64,000 bases of DNA from Aaosphaeria pasadenensis (taxonomy: Eukaryota; Ascomycota; Dothideomycetes; Pleosporales), in the NCBI GenBank assembly GCA_022813625.1, contig JAKLMB010000027.1:494387-558386 (forward strand), read 5' to 3'. Positions 24,125-36,117 of this stretch are shown one piece after another (positions within the stretch are counted from its first letter, which is position 1; each line of letters begins with the position of its first letter). A program made the position numbers and the translations under genes. A model generated the notes under the pieces. The model saw only the letters and a program-made list of their open reading frames with translations, was not told the origin of the DNA and did not search any database.

Positions 24125-27100
24125 TTTGGCCAACCCGATTCCTCCCTCGGAAGAGATCTGCTCTCAGGGCTGGCCCTCTGCAGGAGCATTGCGGGACTAT
24201 ACGACGTGGCCCAGGTTCGACACAACCCGACACCCTGGACCATGGGATCAGAGCAACAATCCATTCCTCTTCCATGATCATCTGACAAGACAACGAAATT
24301 CGGCTCCTTTTTAACTCCCTTCTACTTACCCGTTATTCCGATATCGATTCTCTCTTGGCCGCTGCACGTAACTATCTGCACGCACAGTGCAGGTGCATTA
24401 AAAGCGCGGCTCGAATGGGGTGGTTTTTTGAGCGTTTGCAATTCGACATGATTTTTCTTTTCAATTTCTACAATATCAACTATTACACAACACTACCTCA
24501 GACCGTTTCCTTTTCGTTTTGGTGAATCCCGCACCGCCATCCCAGTTTCCTTGATTGCGTTCCGCGGTCCGCCGGCAATCTGGAGCGATATTCCCTGCTT
24601 TGTTCAGCTCGCCTATTCCCGGATTTCCCGTTTGGACTCTCCAGCACCTGCAGTGGCACAGATCGACCGGTTTTAATCCTGGGCCACCGCGCGACAAAAA
24701 GGCAAATGGCCACATTTGGGAATTCGGATTGCCTGGCACTCCAAGAAAAACGACCTTTTCCCACAATAACTGGCATCATTCGTGGAACTTCAAAGGCGCT
24801 GATGTCAGCTCGAACTGGACGGAACCAGCAGGCGGTGGAACGTCTGGGCTTGTTTGGCGACGGCTGACCATGCATGGAGGCTGTCTCAACGATTTTTTTT
24901 AATAGTCGGCTGAGCCATCGTTCGAACCGGGGCTACTTGTTGAGCAGGTGGTGGTATGCATACATGCTGCATTTCTGGCCAGCATTTTCCCATCGACGAA
25001 GCGCTGTCATGGTGGCCGTTTTCGCTTCTTCTTTTCCTTCCCTTTTCCTTTTCAACCTGTTACGCGAAATCATTAGACCCGGGGACACGCTTTCATCTGA
25101 TCTGCATCTCGGTGGCTACCTCGATTTTACAACTCCAACACGTCCTTCTCCTCTTTTCTCTGGGATTACGAAATGAAATCTACCATCAGCATCTGTTCTC
25201 TCGGAACTGGGGAAGCATGTCGAAATTTATTGGGCGGTAATCTGCTTGCTTGTTTTTATTCGCGTTTGTCTTTGTTCTCTCTCAGTTTTTGCTACTAGGT
25301 GTGCAGTGAGCGCACAAATAGATGTACATGCACGTATGCATGTACGAAGGGGGCGGTATTGTGTCTCGTCCTGTCATTTCTGGATTTGGTTAAAGTTGTC
25401 AACTGTTCGGTTTTGTTTCTGCTGTTTTTGTTTTGTTTTATTGAAAGTCACTGGTTCACGAAATTGGGCGGATACCTTGCTTTATTTTGATACTCGCTGC
25501 GTTCTGCTTACCATGGTTCGGCTATTGTCACTTTTATATGCGTAACTCGCTCTTGAAGAGACTAGTATTTATTATTTATTCTGCTGCTTCCGAGTGGCAT
25601 TTCTTCTCGAGAACCTCCTCTACAAACCTGCTCTACCATTGATTGCGACCTCGTGAATCGTACTCGCACCATGCTACCCAATGTAGTCAACCCCTTCCAG
25701 CCCTTCAGATAAAAGGCAAACTCATTTCCCTGATGACGATCACTCCTCAATCCGTGTAACGTTTCGAAGTAGAGCCTGTTCCATCTAAATATCCATGGCC
25801 TTCCTCTACCTTGCAACCGATTGGAGTTTGCACTCCGGCAGGTAGCAGCTCTCTTGTCCATGATACATACATACTTACACATACTTGTACTATGAGAAGA
25901 AGGAAATAAAAAGGCCCTCAGCCAAGAGGAAGGGGGCCCTCAACGCCGGAGCACTGCTTCAATTGACTGTTTTCATTTCTCCCGTTATCCGCCCCCACCC
26001 CCTCCTTCCCTTCCCCGCCTTTCTGATCACGTTCCTACGATTTCTTTCTCTCTAGGTACATGTATCAATAACAGTAACTGTAGACATCTTATGACGTTAG
26101 TTTCCAAATGATGGATGCATGGGTGGATGAGATGCACGGGGACTAAACTTTTGCATAGAAAATGACACTAGACACAACGATGGCTCAATCACTGGCGTTC
26201 TCTACAGGCTTGACATTCATACCCTGTGCACTCACTCGGTCCTTGGGACATATCTACGCCGTATGTATTAGCAATATGATACTTACAGTCCGCAGACGTG
26301 CAATACAGTGAGTCAGGCATGGGGCAAGGCAGAGACTGGGAGATGTCTAAACCATGTTTTTGCTTTTTTTCTTCTTTTGATATTATGTCGTAAGCTCATA
26401 CGGGAAATCGACCCAATCTGGTTCCTCTCCTCTTCTTTTCTTGATGTTCCGTCATGCTATTTGCCTCAATGTCCTAATCCAGATGTACCTGGAAGAGAAG
26501 AGAAAAGGGGGTGAGTGAGTTGAAAGGGTAAAGGAGGGGAGGGTGTAAGCAAAAAGGTGAGCACACTACACCACCTCACGTTCGTCAGCCAGACAGATGG
26601 TAATGAGAGCGGGAATGAGAGATAGAGAGGGATGTTCATGGCGGAAGGAAGTATGCGATCTTCTCACCCAAGGGAGGACTAGCGAAGTTGGACATGGCAT
26701 GGGTATTCTTCTTCTCCCTGTTTTTTCCCTGGTTCCGACGACGGGGTCTCGGGACGGTGCGGTGCGGTGCGGTGCAGTATGGGGACGGTACGGTACGCGT
26801 ATGTTCGAGACTCTGAATCGAGACCTTGGACCCGGGTCCGAGGTGGGTGCGTTTAGTGGTTAGAAGGGTGACTGGCGAAGCCTAGGAGTACTTTCATCGA
26901 TCGATTGGTCGTTTGTTTCATGGGTGATAACGTAGAAGGGTATCTTAGGGTGGACTGCTAACCTCAATGTGACGTCTGTTGTCTGCCCATTCATCCGGCT
27001 TGCCTGTGATCATACGTGTAAGAAAGTGTTTCCGGGGGTGAGTACGCACCAGTACTGCGTGAGAAAGATGTATGCATTCGTCTTAGTTGTCGAATGTGTG

Positions 27101-28399
27101 CCGATAAGTCACGTTATTGGTCACTGAAAGAACTGACGCGGCTTCCACCGTACAAAGTTGTTCACTGGTGCCTTCCTGCGTGGTGAGAAGGAAAAAGAAA
27201 GGTTAGCTGAATGATGAACGAACTATTCGGAATGCCTCCATCCACCATGTCATGACGAGTCCATCAGAGTCCAGACATGCACCCTCCTTTCTCTTCTACT
27301 CTCTTTGACACCAGGGATCGCCATGTAGAAAGGTCCCTAGTCCCGGCACCTAGTTCTGGATTGTACTGTACTCCATCATCTGGGAGCGTCAGCGGAACCC
27401 AAACACAGTTTAACCCGCGTTACCGTTTCCCCTACCCGGTTGCCAGCGTAGGACGACGACGCCGGTGGTGGTGTCGTCAACACTGACCCAGAATGACCCA
27501 CTCGTACTACTGGTCTCGCAAGCAGGGAAATTCCCGTACCAAACATTGCAAGGAGGAGGATGGGGGTTAGACGCTGTCCACCCACTCCGACTATACCGTA
27601 CTGGTCCCGTAGTACCACACGTAAGCTTTGTAGTAAGAGCGGTACGGGTAAGTACTTCAGCTCAACACGTACCTACCTACCTCCCCTCATCACCTTTTTC
27701 CCGACTTGGTGGAACGAAGGAACCGTGGTAACGGCTCGCATCGTCGCAGTCTTCGTCTCGGCTCGTCTTACGGGAAACCCCGAGTAACGGGAGCTTGGGA
27801 TGGATTATGTGGGGGGAGGGGAGGGGACGAAAGGGGGACTTAGTGCCGAGCTGCGGTGGGATCCGTTGGCGTGTAGTAGTGCAATCAGGGATCAATGTTG
27901 TTGATGCTGATGCTGATGACTATCAGGGTGATTATCTTTGTGGGAGGTGTAAGGGGAAGGTGTGGTGAGATGCTGTCGGGTGCATTGTGTTGCAAATGAG
28001 GTCAAGGTCGTTCGGAGTATTTGCTATGGTTTATGTTGGAAATTGTTCCGAGGGCGCCTTCTCCGTTTATTGGAACTGGAAAGGAAAGTGTGATCTGATA
28101 AATACAATTGAAGATATAGATTCGGAGGGTACGACTTCGTTCTTTCAACTGATGTTTCAGCAAATCACTTTATCATGGAGATATCTGTGTACGATTGTAT
28201 ATTGATTCGTTGTTTCGTTCAATCTATGTAAACAGGCCGACTTTGATGATATATAGACTAGTGATAAATTCTTTCCTCTCACTAAATTCACTTGTTCTCC
28301 CTAATGGTGGTTGCCATTACTCAATGTCCTTTCGTCATCTCTTACGATGAACTCACGATGTATGATTCCGAATCTTTCTATCATCCTTACGACGTCTGC
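24125..28399. other. 4.3 kb intergenic region
   Basis: Downstream of the Zn2Cys6 gene and downstream of the minus-strand repeat precursor. 24.13-24.5 kb is probably the 3' UTR of the former. The remainder holds short low-complexity ORFs only, T-rich stretches at 25.0-25.5 kb, and a GGTGC/GGTAC tract at 26758-26800. I see no gene, tRNA or element. Confidence 0.55.
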
Positions 28400-28864
28400 T
28401 TAAGGTGCAGGCGTCTGCACAGCTGCGTGGCGCTTGAATCCCGTGGCGGTGGACTCGATGTGCGGTGGCATGCGTTTCCAGCCCTCTGCAGGGACCTCAA
28501 GGTGTGGCGTCTGTACGGCGATCTCACGTTTGAAACCCGTTGCCGTGGACTCGATGTGGGGTGGCAGACGCTTCCAGCCTTCCTCCGGGTGCTCGAGGTG
28601 TGGCGTCTGTACGGCAATATCCCTTTTGAAGCCTGTCGCCGTGGACTCGATATGAGGAGGCAAAAGATCGTCCTCACGTTTCCAGCCTTCCTCTGGGTGT
28701 TCGAGATGAGGTGTCTGCACGGCTATGTCTCGCTTGAAGCCTGTTGCCGTCGATTCTATGTGTGGTGGTAGGCGTTTCCATCCTTCCTCTGGGTGTTCGA
28801 GGTGCGGTGTCTGCACAGCAGCTTCCCGCTTGAACCCTGTTGCTGTGGATTCGATATGGGGAGG
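28400..28864 (-). repeat. coding tandem repeat, 96-bp period
   Basis: The A+B pair is 32 codons long and repeats about 4.5 times; the third A unit has four extra codons (EDDL). Copies differ mainly at synonymous third positions while the peptides are nearly identical, for example CCCGTTGCCGTGG, CCTGTCGCCGTGG and CCTGTTGCCGTCG in the plus-strand view. Confidence 0.9.
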
Positions 28865-28918
28865 CCTGGCCGCCACAAGCACGGCCATGCTAAGGACAAA
28901 AGCAGATGAGAACAACAT
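28400..28918 (-). CDS. secreted Kex2-processed repeat peptide precursor
   Basis: Intronless, 172 aa. Residues 1-17 (MLFSSAFVLSMAVLVAA) form a signal peptide. The rest is five A units (PPHIESTATGFKR at about 19, 51, 87, 119 and 151) alternating with B units (AVQTPHLEHPEEGWKR at 34, 66 and 102; a variant with HLEVPAEGW at 134; a truncated AVQTPAP at the C-terminus). There are nine Lys-Arg sites, the usual Kex2/KexB cut. Most KR sites are followed by dipeptides EA, DI, EI, HA, LP or MP; several are X-Ala/X-Pro, which Ste13-type dipeptidyl peptidases remove. A and B share PH[I/L]E-x4-G-[F/W]-KR, so both derive from one ancestral unit. Predicted products are about 10-14 residues: PHIESTATGF and AVQTPHLEHPEEGW. 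It lacks Cys and Tyr, so it is neither a WC..GQPC-type alpha-pheromone nor a Tyr-core ustiloxin-type precursor. Function unknown: signalling peptide or RiPP. Confidence 0.85.
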   Translation of the reverse strand: MLFSSAFVLSMAVLVAARPPHIESTATGFKREAAVQTPHLEHPEEGWKRLPPHIESTATGFKRDIAVQTPHLEHPEEGWKREDDLLPPHIESTATGFKRDIAVQTPHLEHPEEGWKRLPPHIESTATGFKREIAVQTPHLEVPAEGWKRMPPHIESTATGFKRHAAVQTPAP

Positions 28919-30462
28919 GGTGAACTGATAATGATCTGAACGAGAAACTTCTGCTTTAGAATGGTCTATGATCAGCTCGAAGTCCTCGTCCGTGAGATAA
29001 GCAGCCTTTTATAGAGAGCGTAGTCCTAATTCACGGCCGGCCTCCCGGGAGACTCTGCGTGTGGTCTGGGGGCTGAATTCGATCATTAGATGCCCCTTTG
29101 GTGAAGTACATGTCTTGATTGGCTTTCCAAATGACTCTGTTGATGTTGGGGCGTATGAAAATGTCGTTCGAACCTTGCAGCGTCACCTTCTCGTGATCTT
29201 GATGCCTGGCCGTCACATATCACCATTAGAACTAGAACATATTGAGGCGCGGTAGCTCGATTATGGATACACAAGAACCCTATGCACTGTGCCTATTTGC
29301 TTATATGCTTATGTAGGGATCTTGGTGGCGCACCAGGTACGGATTCCTTCAACCCTGATTCGTAATAGTTCTATTATCTACCTGTAGGGTAAATTGAAAA
29401 GTGCAAAATGCGCTGCCAAATGGTCGTTCCTGCTAAGCTTGTAGTCTTAATGCTACAGATTCTCGGCCGAGTGAGGCATATGATTGCTCGTGTTTATTGG
29501 AGTGCGCTGATGCACAGCATGCATTGCCAATGCTCACTGTGTTTACGCCCCATTTTACCATCACCTTCTTGAATAGGCAATTCGACTAAATGAAAATGGA
29601 GGATCATGGGCCAATAAGATCTGGAACATGTTTGAAATTCCTCACCTTTCCATTTGACGTCGACTGTGCATTGTCGAGCTGAATGTCTTTGGTTGCTTGC
29701 GTGGCATCCCTATAAGCTCAAGTAGGTCCAAGTACTATCCTAATTGTTAAATGCAGGCAGCATTGAGAGATGTCTGTCTCAGGTGACCCCTGGTGACTAG
29801 GTTCTTGCTCACGCCCGCAGCAGCTTGTCCAGGTCGTTTTATCGTCGTTCAAGTGACACATCCAAAGAGAGGTGGTAAGATACAACTCGGGTAGTGTAAG
29901 AGAGAAAGTGGATCATACTCGGTCGGAATAGCGAAAGCGTTAGGAAACCATTCATCATTCGTCAAAAGGTACAACAACCGCCGCATCCAAACTGCCACAC
30001 AAACCTGTTCTTGCTCCGATCTCCATCGAAACCTGCCGAACTTTGGGACGACGCTACTATATCATGAGCACTGTTCCCTAGATTTATTCAGGTTCATTCG
30101 GGTGACACTAGCGTGAATCTCTTTATCATCAGGTCTTGATTTAGGAATATGAACTGACTAGCACAATCCAACCCGGGTAGCGAGAATAGTTGGCGATGGA
30201 GATTTATGCAATTCTGAGCGAGATGGTTAGTAATGAAAAACTCGTATGCTCAATTGCAGAGAGTAGCCGCAGGTGTTCATGCAAAAGATAACATTCCCAG
30301 ATGAGTAGAGTATTGCATTGAACTATTTACGTGTCGGTGTTTGTTACACCAAATTGGCGCTGTTCTACTTATAATGTTTCAAACTGAACAATCCCACTCT
30401 GTTGCCTCGCCTGGCATGACTATTGTATACATTGGCAGCCTCGAAAGCTCCTAAAGAACATG
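28919..30462. other. promoter of the precursor gene and intergenic DNA
   Basis: Moderately AT-rich. Apart from the TATA box I see only short ORFs (60-64 aa) without recognisable features. No tailoring enzyme, transporter or regulator gene lies next to the precursor. Confidence 0.55.
29005..29014 (-). promoter_or_regulatory. TATA box of the peptide precursor gene
   Basis: CTATAAAAGG on the minus strand, about 90 bp upstream of the ATG. A start site about 30 bp downstream would leave a 5' leader of roughly 60 nt. A strong TATA box suggests inducible expression. Confidence 0.6.
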
Positions 30463-33400
30463 TTAGATGCCACTTTGGTCCGTCTCGTCGAATGGCAAGG
30501 GTATAGAAGAGGCTTCATCTTGAGCTTGAGCAGACACATCCTTCTCAGTATTGACAAAGTAATTGCGAGTGTCGCCTGTCGCATCTGGTTCAAATTGGGC
30601 CCGGATTCTCTCATGTGAGCTGCTGCTCGTTGTCTCCAGAATTTTCTCGATTTGTTCGAAGGTGAGTGACTCGTCAAGTGGGTCCTTGTTGCTTCGGAAG
30701 CTTTCCTCAGTGTATACAGCGTAGGTGGACTCCTTCTCCCGCGTATAATCGCGAATCGACTGAAGTAAGCTCACTTGAAAGCTCTACAATAACCCTTAAT
30801 TTAGTTATACAGTAAAGATGTTAATGGAATGATCGGGCTTCTTCACCTTTTTCACTATCTCTTTTGGTTCCTGAGAGTCCGGGGGCCCAGCATTGACCGT
30901 TGATTTACGAATTGATCTACTAGCTGTTTGAGCCATTGCTGCATCTCGAGATGCAAAATAGTTCTGCGGCGACGAGCAGAAGCTAGTTTCTGGATTGTCT
31001 TTGAGATCGTCAATTTGCTTCACCTGCTCTGTAAATGCTACGTCTTCAACTGCCGTTTCCAGGTCGGCCGAGTTCAGCACCTTCTTCTTTTTCTTCTTTG
31101 GCTTTTTCTTGATATTAGGGTGATCAGAGACTGATTTGCCGGTGGCTGTAGATGTTCCTGGGAGTGGGACGAGGGGCTTTGCCGCTGGATTCGGCACGGT
31201 GGAGCTTTGATGTTCATTCAGACCACTGCCATCAGCGGCTTTGTCCCGTAGCTCAGTGACCGCCCCCTGAGAATCATCATGGTTGATGAATTTTAACCCT
31301 GGAGAGTGATAATAAGTCTCAGAATGCTCAAGGGGGAGCGAAGCTGTCGTACCCGGATGAATCGTGGAAGTCGCAGAGGCATTTTCGTTTCCATGGCCGT
31401 CGTCCTTCTTGTCTTCTAGATTCAAGATTAACATTTACTATTGATATGATGGTGACCGTGTACACTTACCAGCCTGTATCTGGTCCATGCATGAAGCTTC
31501 AGGGCGATCATTCGAACGATCAGAATGCTTCTTAGAGACCAGTACAGTACTCGACTGGGCCACTGTTTGATGGTCACAAAAAGACGGCCCCTCAGAGAAG
31601 ATATTATTTCTGCTGTCAGGACCTTGGGCCTGTGGAGTATCGGCTGATATCGCTGTGTATGAAGCTGAATCTTGTGGGGGCGAGCAAGGTGTATGGGTGC
31701 TACTGGTAGCTGGTGCTGCAGAATTCCCGGGCAAGGGTCTCAAACAACCACTTGGTACTTCATCTAATCTCATAGCTTTTGTTAGGATGGGGATTCGACT
31801 CTCATCCTTAGCATCACCACTCGCATGGCTACCACTGTCAATTTGGGCAGTTGAAGGACCGAGTTTCGAGGCATCTAGTTTGGCAGGAAAGGTTTCCTGG
31901 TCGCTACCCTTCGTTAGGCCGAGCGAAGAGTCAAGGCAATCCTTAGTTTCTGCTTCTCGCGGAGATCGCGCGAGAGTAGTAATTCCTTTCGTTTTGGAAT
32001 TTGCCTTTTCCGCTCTTGCCTTCTTTTTCTGCTTCTTTCTCATTTCCTTCTCTTTCTTTTGCTGTGCCTTTGAGCGGGCGAACGGGTGAAGAGACTCCGC
32101 CTGATTTACAGGACGGTTCTCGGTCGCTGTGCTGGCCACAGTAGATGAAGCATCAACAAAGGTATTTGGATCGGTCGATTCGCTTCTCAAGTCCACCAAA
32201 GCCTCTTCCTTCTCATCGACTGAAGAGGCCACGGCTGTTTTTGAAGATGGTGACGATATGACTGAACAATCAGCCTCTTCTTTCGGCACGAAGTTACCCA
32301 TCTGAACATCTCTCTTGTCGGGAGTTGTAAGTGTGGCAATCGGGATTGACAACATATGAGAACTAGCTTGTTGGGATTCTCTTGTTGTCGGAAGCGCAAT
32401 GACCTCAGAAACCTCCTGCGGTTCCTCCTGAGCGGAGTGAAAACTTGCATCGTGTCTCTGTTCGTCGTCGGAAGGCTCATCCATAACCGGCACGGTGCTT
32501 GCAACTTGTTCTTCAGGTGGCTTTGCTGATGATGTATTCGCAAGATCCTCTTTCGTATTAGGTAGTTCGCATTCCTGTATCTTCTTGGTATCTAATGCGT
32601 TCTCCGTCCAGTCTGGAGTTGAGGATGCCTTCACAGGCTTACTAGACCGAGGGTTGATATTGGATGGACTAGGTACACATTCTGATATATCAGCAATAGT
32701 GGACTCAAGGATAGTGGGATTGGTTTCCGGATGATTGTCGAGTGAAGTCGTGTCCGCTTGTTCCGGATGTTGAAGGCCTTGAATTGCGGAAGAGGCGATT
32801 CCGGCTAGGTGGTCACCAGCATGTGCACTGTGTTCGATCTCCTCGCTGTGGTCGTCTTTTTTGGTCAGTGCTGAAGGATCTGATTCTTGGAGAAGTTCCT
32901 CTGCCACGCGACGACTTTCGGAATTTGACGGCGAAGTTTGGACAATTGACTCACTAGCGGCATCGCAAGGAGTCTTTTTCCTCCTCGGCATCCTTGGGTT
33001 CTTTGACTTCTGTGCTTCTGGGCTGCCCGTAATGAATCCTGCATCCTTGATTCGAAGATCGCTTCTAGCGTCCTGTGGTGAATATTGTACATCCCCGGAA
33101 GCTAGGTGCCCTAGCCCTTGGGACAGAGTCGACATGCGTCGATGACCCGGTCCAACATCGACGATAGATCCATGCATAGGGCTCATTGTGAAATCTGTTG
33201 CTGGTCGCACAGTATAATGCATTTTATGAACTCTGACTGTGATCTCTTTCCCTTCAACTTCTTGTCCATTAAGCTTGAGCGCTTTGGCTGCTTCTCCAGT
33301 CCGCTCAAATCTGTTCATGTTTAATAACAAACGAAAAGTAAGGGATGAAGGGGACACTCACTCGATTGTTGAATAAACTTTATTGAACTTATCGGTCTTG

Positions 33401-35328
33401 AAGCTTGGTTTGGCGCCCTTTGCACCGGTCCGGTCTTCGACCAATTTTGCGATTTCGTCGACCGTGGTTGTTTCTGACAACCCGAAAACAATGAGTGTTC
33501 TTACCGTGTTGTTGAACGGACCGATCCAGTCATGATCACACCCTCGTTCCTTGTCATTCACCATTTGCAGATCAAGAACCACAGAACGGTCGGAATTTGG
33601 GAAGGTTAGGGCCCCTCGATCATGTCTGATATACTGAATCGGGGAGTTATAGGCGCTCCGATGTTGCATTTGTTGTAACTCGAGACGGGCATTCGAGACA
33701 CTAGATGATTTGCGTGGCCGCGCTTGGAAGTTGGAGGCTGCCCGATTTCTTTGCATATTCTGCGACGGCACGGTGCCGAAACTTGGTCGGCCTGATCCAT
33801 AAGGGTCGTAAAGTGACTTCTCTCCAAGCGATACACGGCGGATGGATGGGTCATGCGGCAACATGTACTGTGGGATTCCGCTATATCGGTGTTGGGCGTG
33901 ATTCGTCATGTCACCAATCTGCCCATGATGCGGGCTAGACTGCGCTGCTTGATGATACGTCGGCCTGATAGAGGGATCGAGAGACATCGAAGCCTGACGA
34001 GCTGGATTACCATGTAAAACTTGACTATGAGCTGCCATGGGAGATGAAAGCTCTGTGGATTGACTTTGGTGCATCCGTTGACGTGGCGCTTGCATCTGGG
34101 CCTGAGCAGATGGTGTCCGGGCCTGGAAAGGAGGTGAACCAACCAAAGATACAGTTGTGGATGCAGAATATAATAGCGGACTAGGTGGTTTTCTGCATAC
34201 GTTTTCGGGTAGAGCCAGTTGTTGAGCCTGATGCGCATGAGTACGAGGTGGCCGCGTCCGAGGCGCGAAAGGATCCCCTGGAGTCGGCAAAGGAACGCCG
34301 ACCGGTGCGTATGTAACAGACTCCCCTGGTAAACAACTGTAGAAGTGATTATGGTTATGCAGCTGGTGAAAATCCTGACTGAACATGGAGGGATGAAGCG
34401 AGCTGTGCGCAGCTGGGATGAATGGCGAGGCCGGGTCTGTCATAACAGGAGAGAGGAATTGGTTTGGGATCGGTGAAGATCCTGCAGAGATGTTAGTGAT
34501 TCAGACTCCCAAAATGTGCTTGTGCTTACGAAGGTCGCCCGTTGAATTGTGTTCAGACCCCTGGCGCGTACATGACACAGTAGGTTCGTCACACATCTCA
34601 GACGTCAATCCATTGATGCTGTTCGTAGATTTAGGCATCGAAAGATCACCAGATTCGTTCCCTCCCCCACCAGTAATGTCGGATGCAGGTTTGGCGGCTG
34701 GGAAAGGATGGTTGCATATCTCAACTGCTTTCAACATCCCGATTCGCATCATGTTGAGGCAATGCCAGAGAAAGTGGCGCGGAAAGGTGTTCAACTCGCC
34801 ATCCACAAAAGTGCGATCGACTATTGCGAGAGGATCACTGTGGTCATTGAGAGCACCTAGATCTTTACTAATGGCTTCGAGACGGTGACGATGCTGCTGT
34901 GACCATTGGATCAAGAACTGCTGTGCATTGTTGGCATTGCCCCACACTATAAAAGAGAGCAGTTGCTCTACGAACTTTGGGTCATTCCGATAGATGTAAT
35001 CGTGATCCCAAAGGTCGTATATGGTGTATCCGCAGTGAGGAAAGAGGCACATATACACAAGTGGGTGCCGATTGTACCAGTACCCTGCTTCCTGGGCCAA
35101 GCCTTGCATCTGACTGACGCCACGAGCAATCATCGGCGGGAGAGGAATGGGAGGATGGCGTGGTGGTTGGAGGCCAAGATCAGTAGAAAACAGTGCTTGA
35201 TCACCGCCTGGTACTAACTTCAGGCCATCTGACGCAGCGTATCCTGTGAACTGAGCAGCAACGCCAGACAAACCTGGCGTTTGTGATGGCAAAGTCATCT
35301 TTTCTGGAGGAGATGGTTGATCAGGCAT
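30463..35328 (-). CDS. large RRM-domain protein, 1549 aa
   Basis: Five exons, 35328-34530, 34481-33362, 33310-31470, 31415-30847 and 30783-30463; all joins are in frame. Residues 85-220 form an ordered N-terminal block (YWYNRHPLVYMCLFPHCGY..., WSQQHRHRLEAI, FPRHFLWHCLNMM) that I do not recognise. Residues 270-590 are Pro/Ser/Gln-rich and disordered. An RRM-like fold lies at about 594-672 (RTLIVFGLSETTTVDEIAKL, then KVYSTIEFERTGEAAKALKL, then VEGKEITVRVH); the exon 2-3 junction falls inside it. The remaining 870 residues are low-complexity, Ser/Glu-rich, with Lys clusters (KKKPKKKKKKVL; KEKEMRKKQKKKARAEKA) that look like nuclear signals. Probably a nuclear RNA-binding protein. The donor of intron 4 (GTGAAG) is weak, so the last exon is less certain. 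It could also be two genes, but no stop or start supports a split. Confidence 0.75.
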
Positions 35329-36117
35329 GGGGAGCGTCGAAGGTGGAGCGAAGGTGTATTTTGAACAAATGCTAAGATGTTGCTGGAGGAAGGTGGGAAA
35401 GGAAGGTTATCGCACAGTAGTGTGATGTGATGGAGTTGATCGAACTTAGAAGATGTGACGTTTATGCCCGGAAGAGAGAAGTGATGGGGTAAATGTAAGT
35501 CGGGTGGGTTGAGTGAGAGGGAAATCAATGTTGTGTGGTGGAGCGTTAAAGGTCAGTTCGGTGCGAGGTGATAATGGGGACCGTCAACAAAACGTGTGGC
35601 AACAGGCAGGCGCGCACCAGCACCAATATTACCAGTACCAGCACAAACACCAGTACCAGCGCCACGGGGACTCGTTAGCACTGCGGTGAAGCGAGGTGAA
35701 GTTGATTGACCCGTGGGTCTACTCTCAAGTGAATCACTATAAGAAATGATTGCACTTTAGCAGGCTCGTGATGCGAATAGATTTTGGGGGGTCTAGCTTT
35801 TCGGGTGTGAGAGCAAAGGGAAAGTGACAATGGGGACACACAGTCTACTTCTGTCCCGAAGGACTGGACTGAATATACACAAACGTAAAAGCAAAAGTGT
35901 TTCCAATGGCTACGATCGCCTACTTTACTGGAGCATTGCCGCAGCTGCCACTGCAACTACCCGGCTTACTAAAATGAGCTGCGAGGTGTGTGGGAGTATA
36001 ATAAATATGTTCCTTTACAAACCCTTTTAAAGGCTACGGTCCTATCTTACATGGACTTCCAGGGCCCATCATAGCTTTTTTGTGCAGTGATCATCGGATG
36101 GAATTGGTCTACCAAAA
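35329..36117. other. upstream region of the RRM gene / 3' flank of the Fmp46 gene
   Basis: Holds an ACCAGTACCAGCAC-type degenerate repeat at 35613-35660 and no coding potential. The 5' leader of the RRM gene probably occupies its first few hundred bases. Confidence 0.5.

Noticed and set aside
24900..24930. tRNA B-box-like sequence near GTTCGAACCGG
   Set aside because: No matching A-box or cloverleaf arms around it. I checked similar GTTCGA sites elsewhere by eye and found no convincing tRNA.
28292..28771. Plus-strand ORF of 159 codons, and other plus-strand ORFs at 28434-28655 and 28725-28928, across the peptide-repeat gene
   Set aside because: The repeat length is a multiple of three, so antisense frames stay open in every copy. 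The minus frame has the signal peptide, KR sites and synonymous variation.
28400..28918. Repeat precursor as the alpha mating pheromone gene
   Set aside because: Ascomycete alpha-pheromones of filamentous species carry a W-C..G-Q-(P/S)-C core; these units contain no Cys and no GQ.
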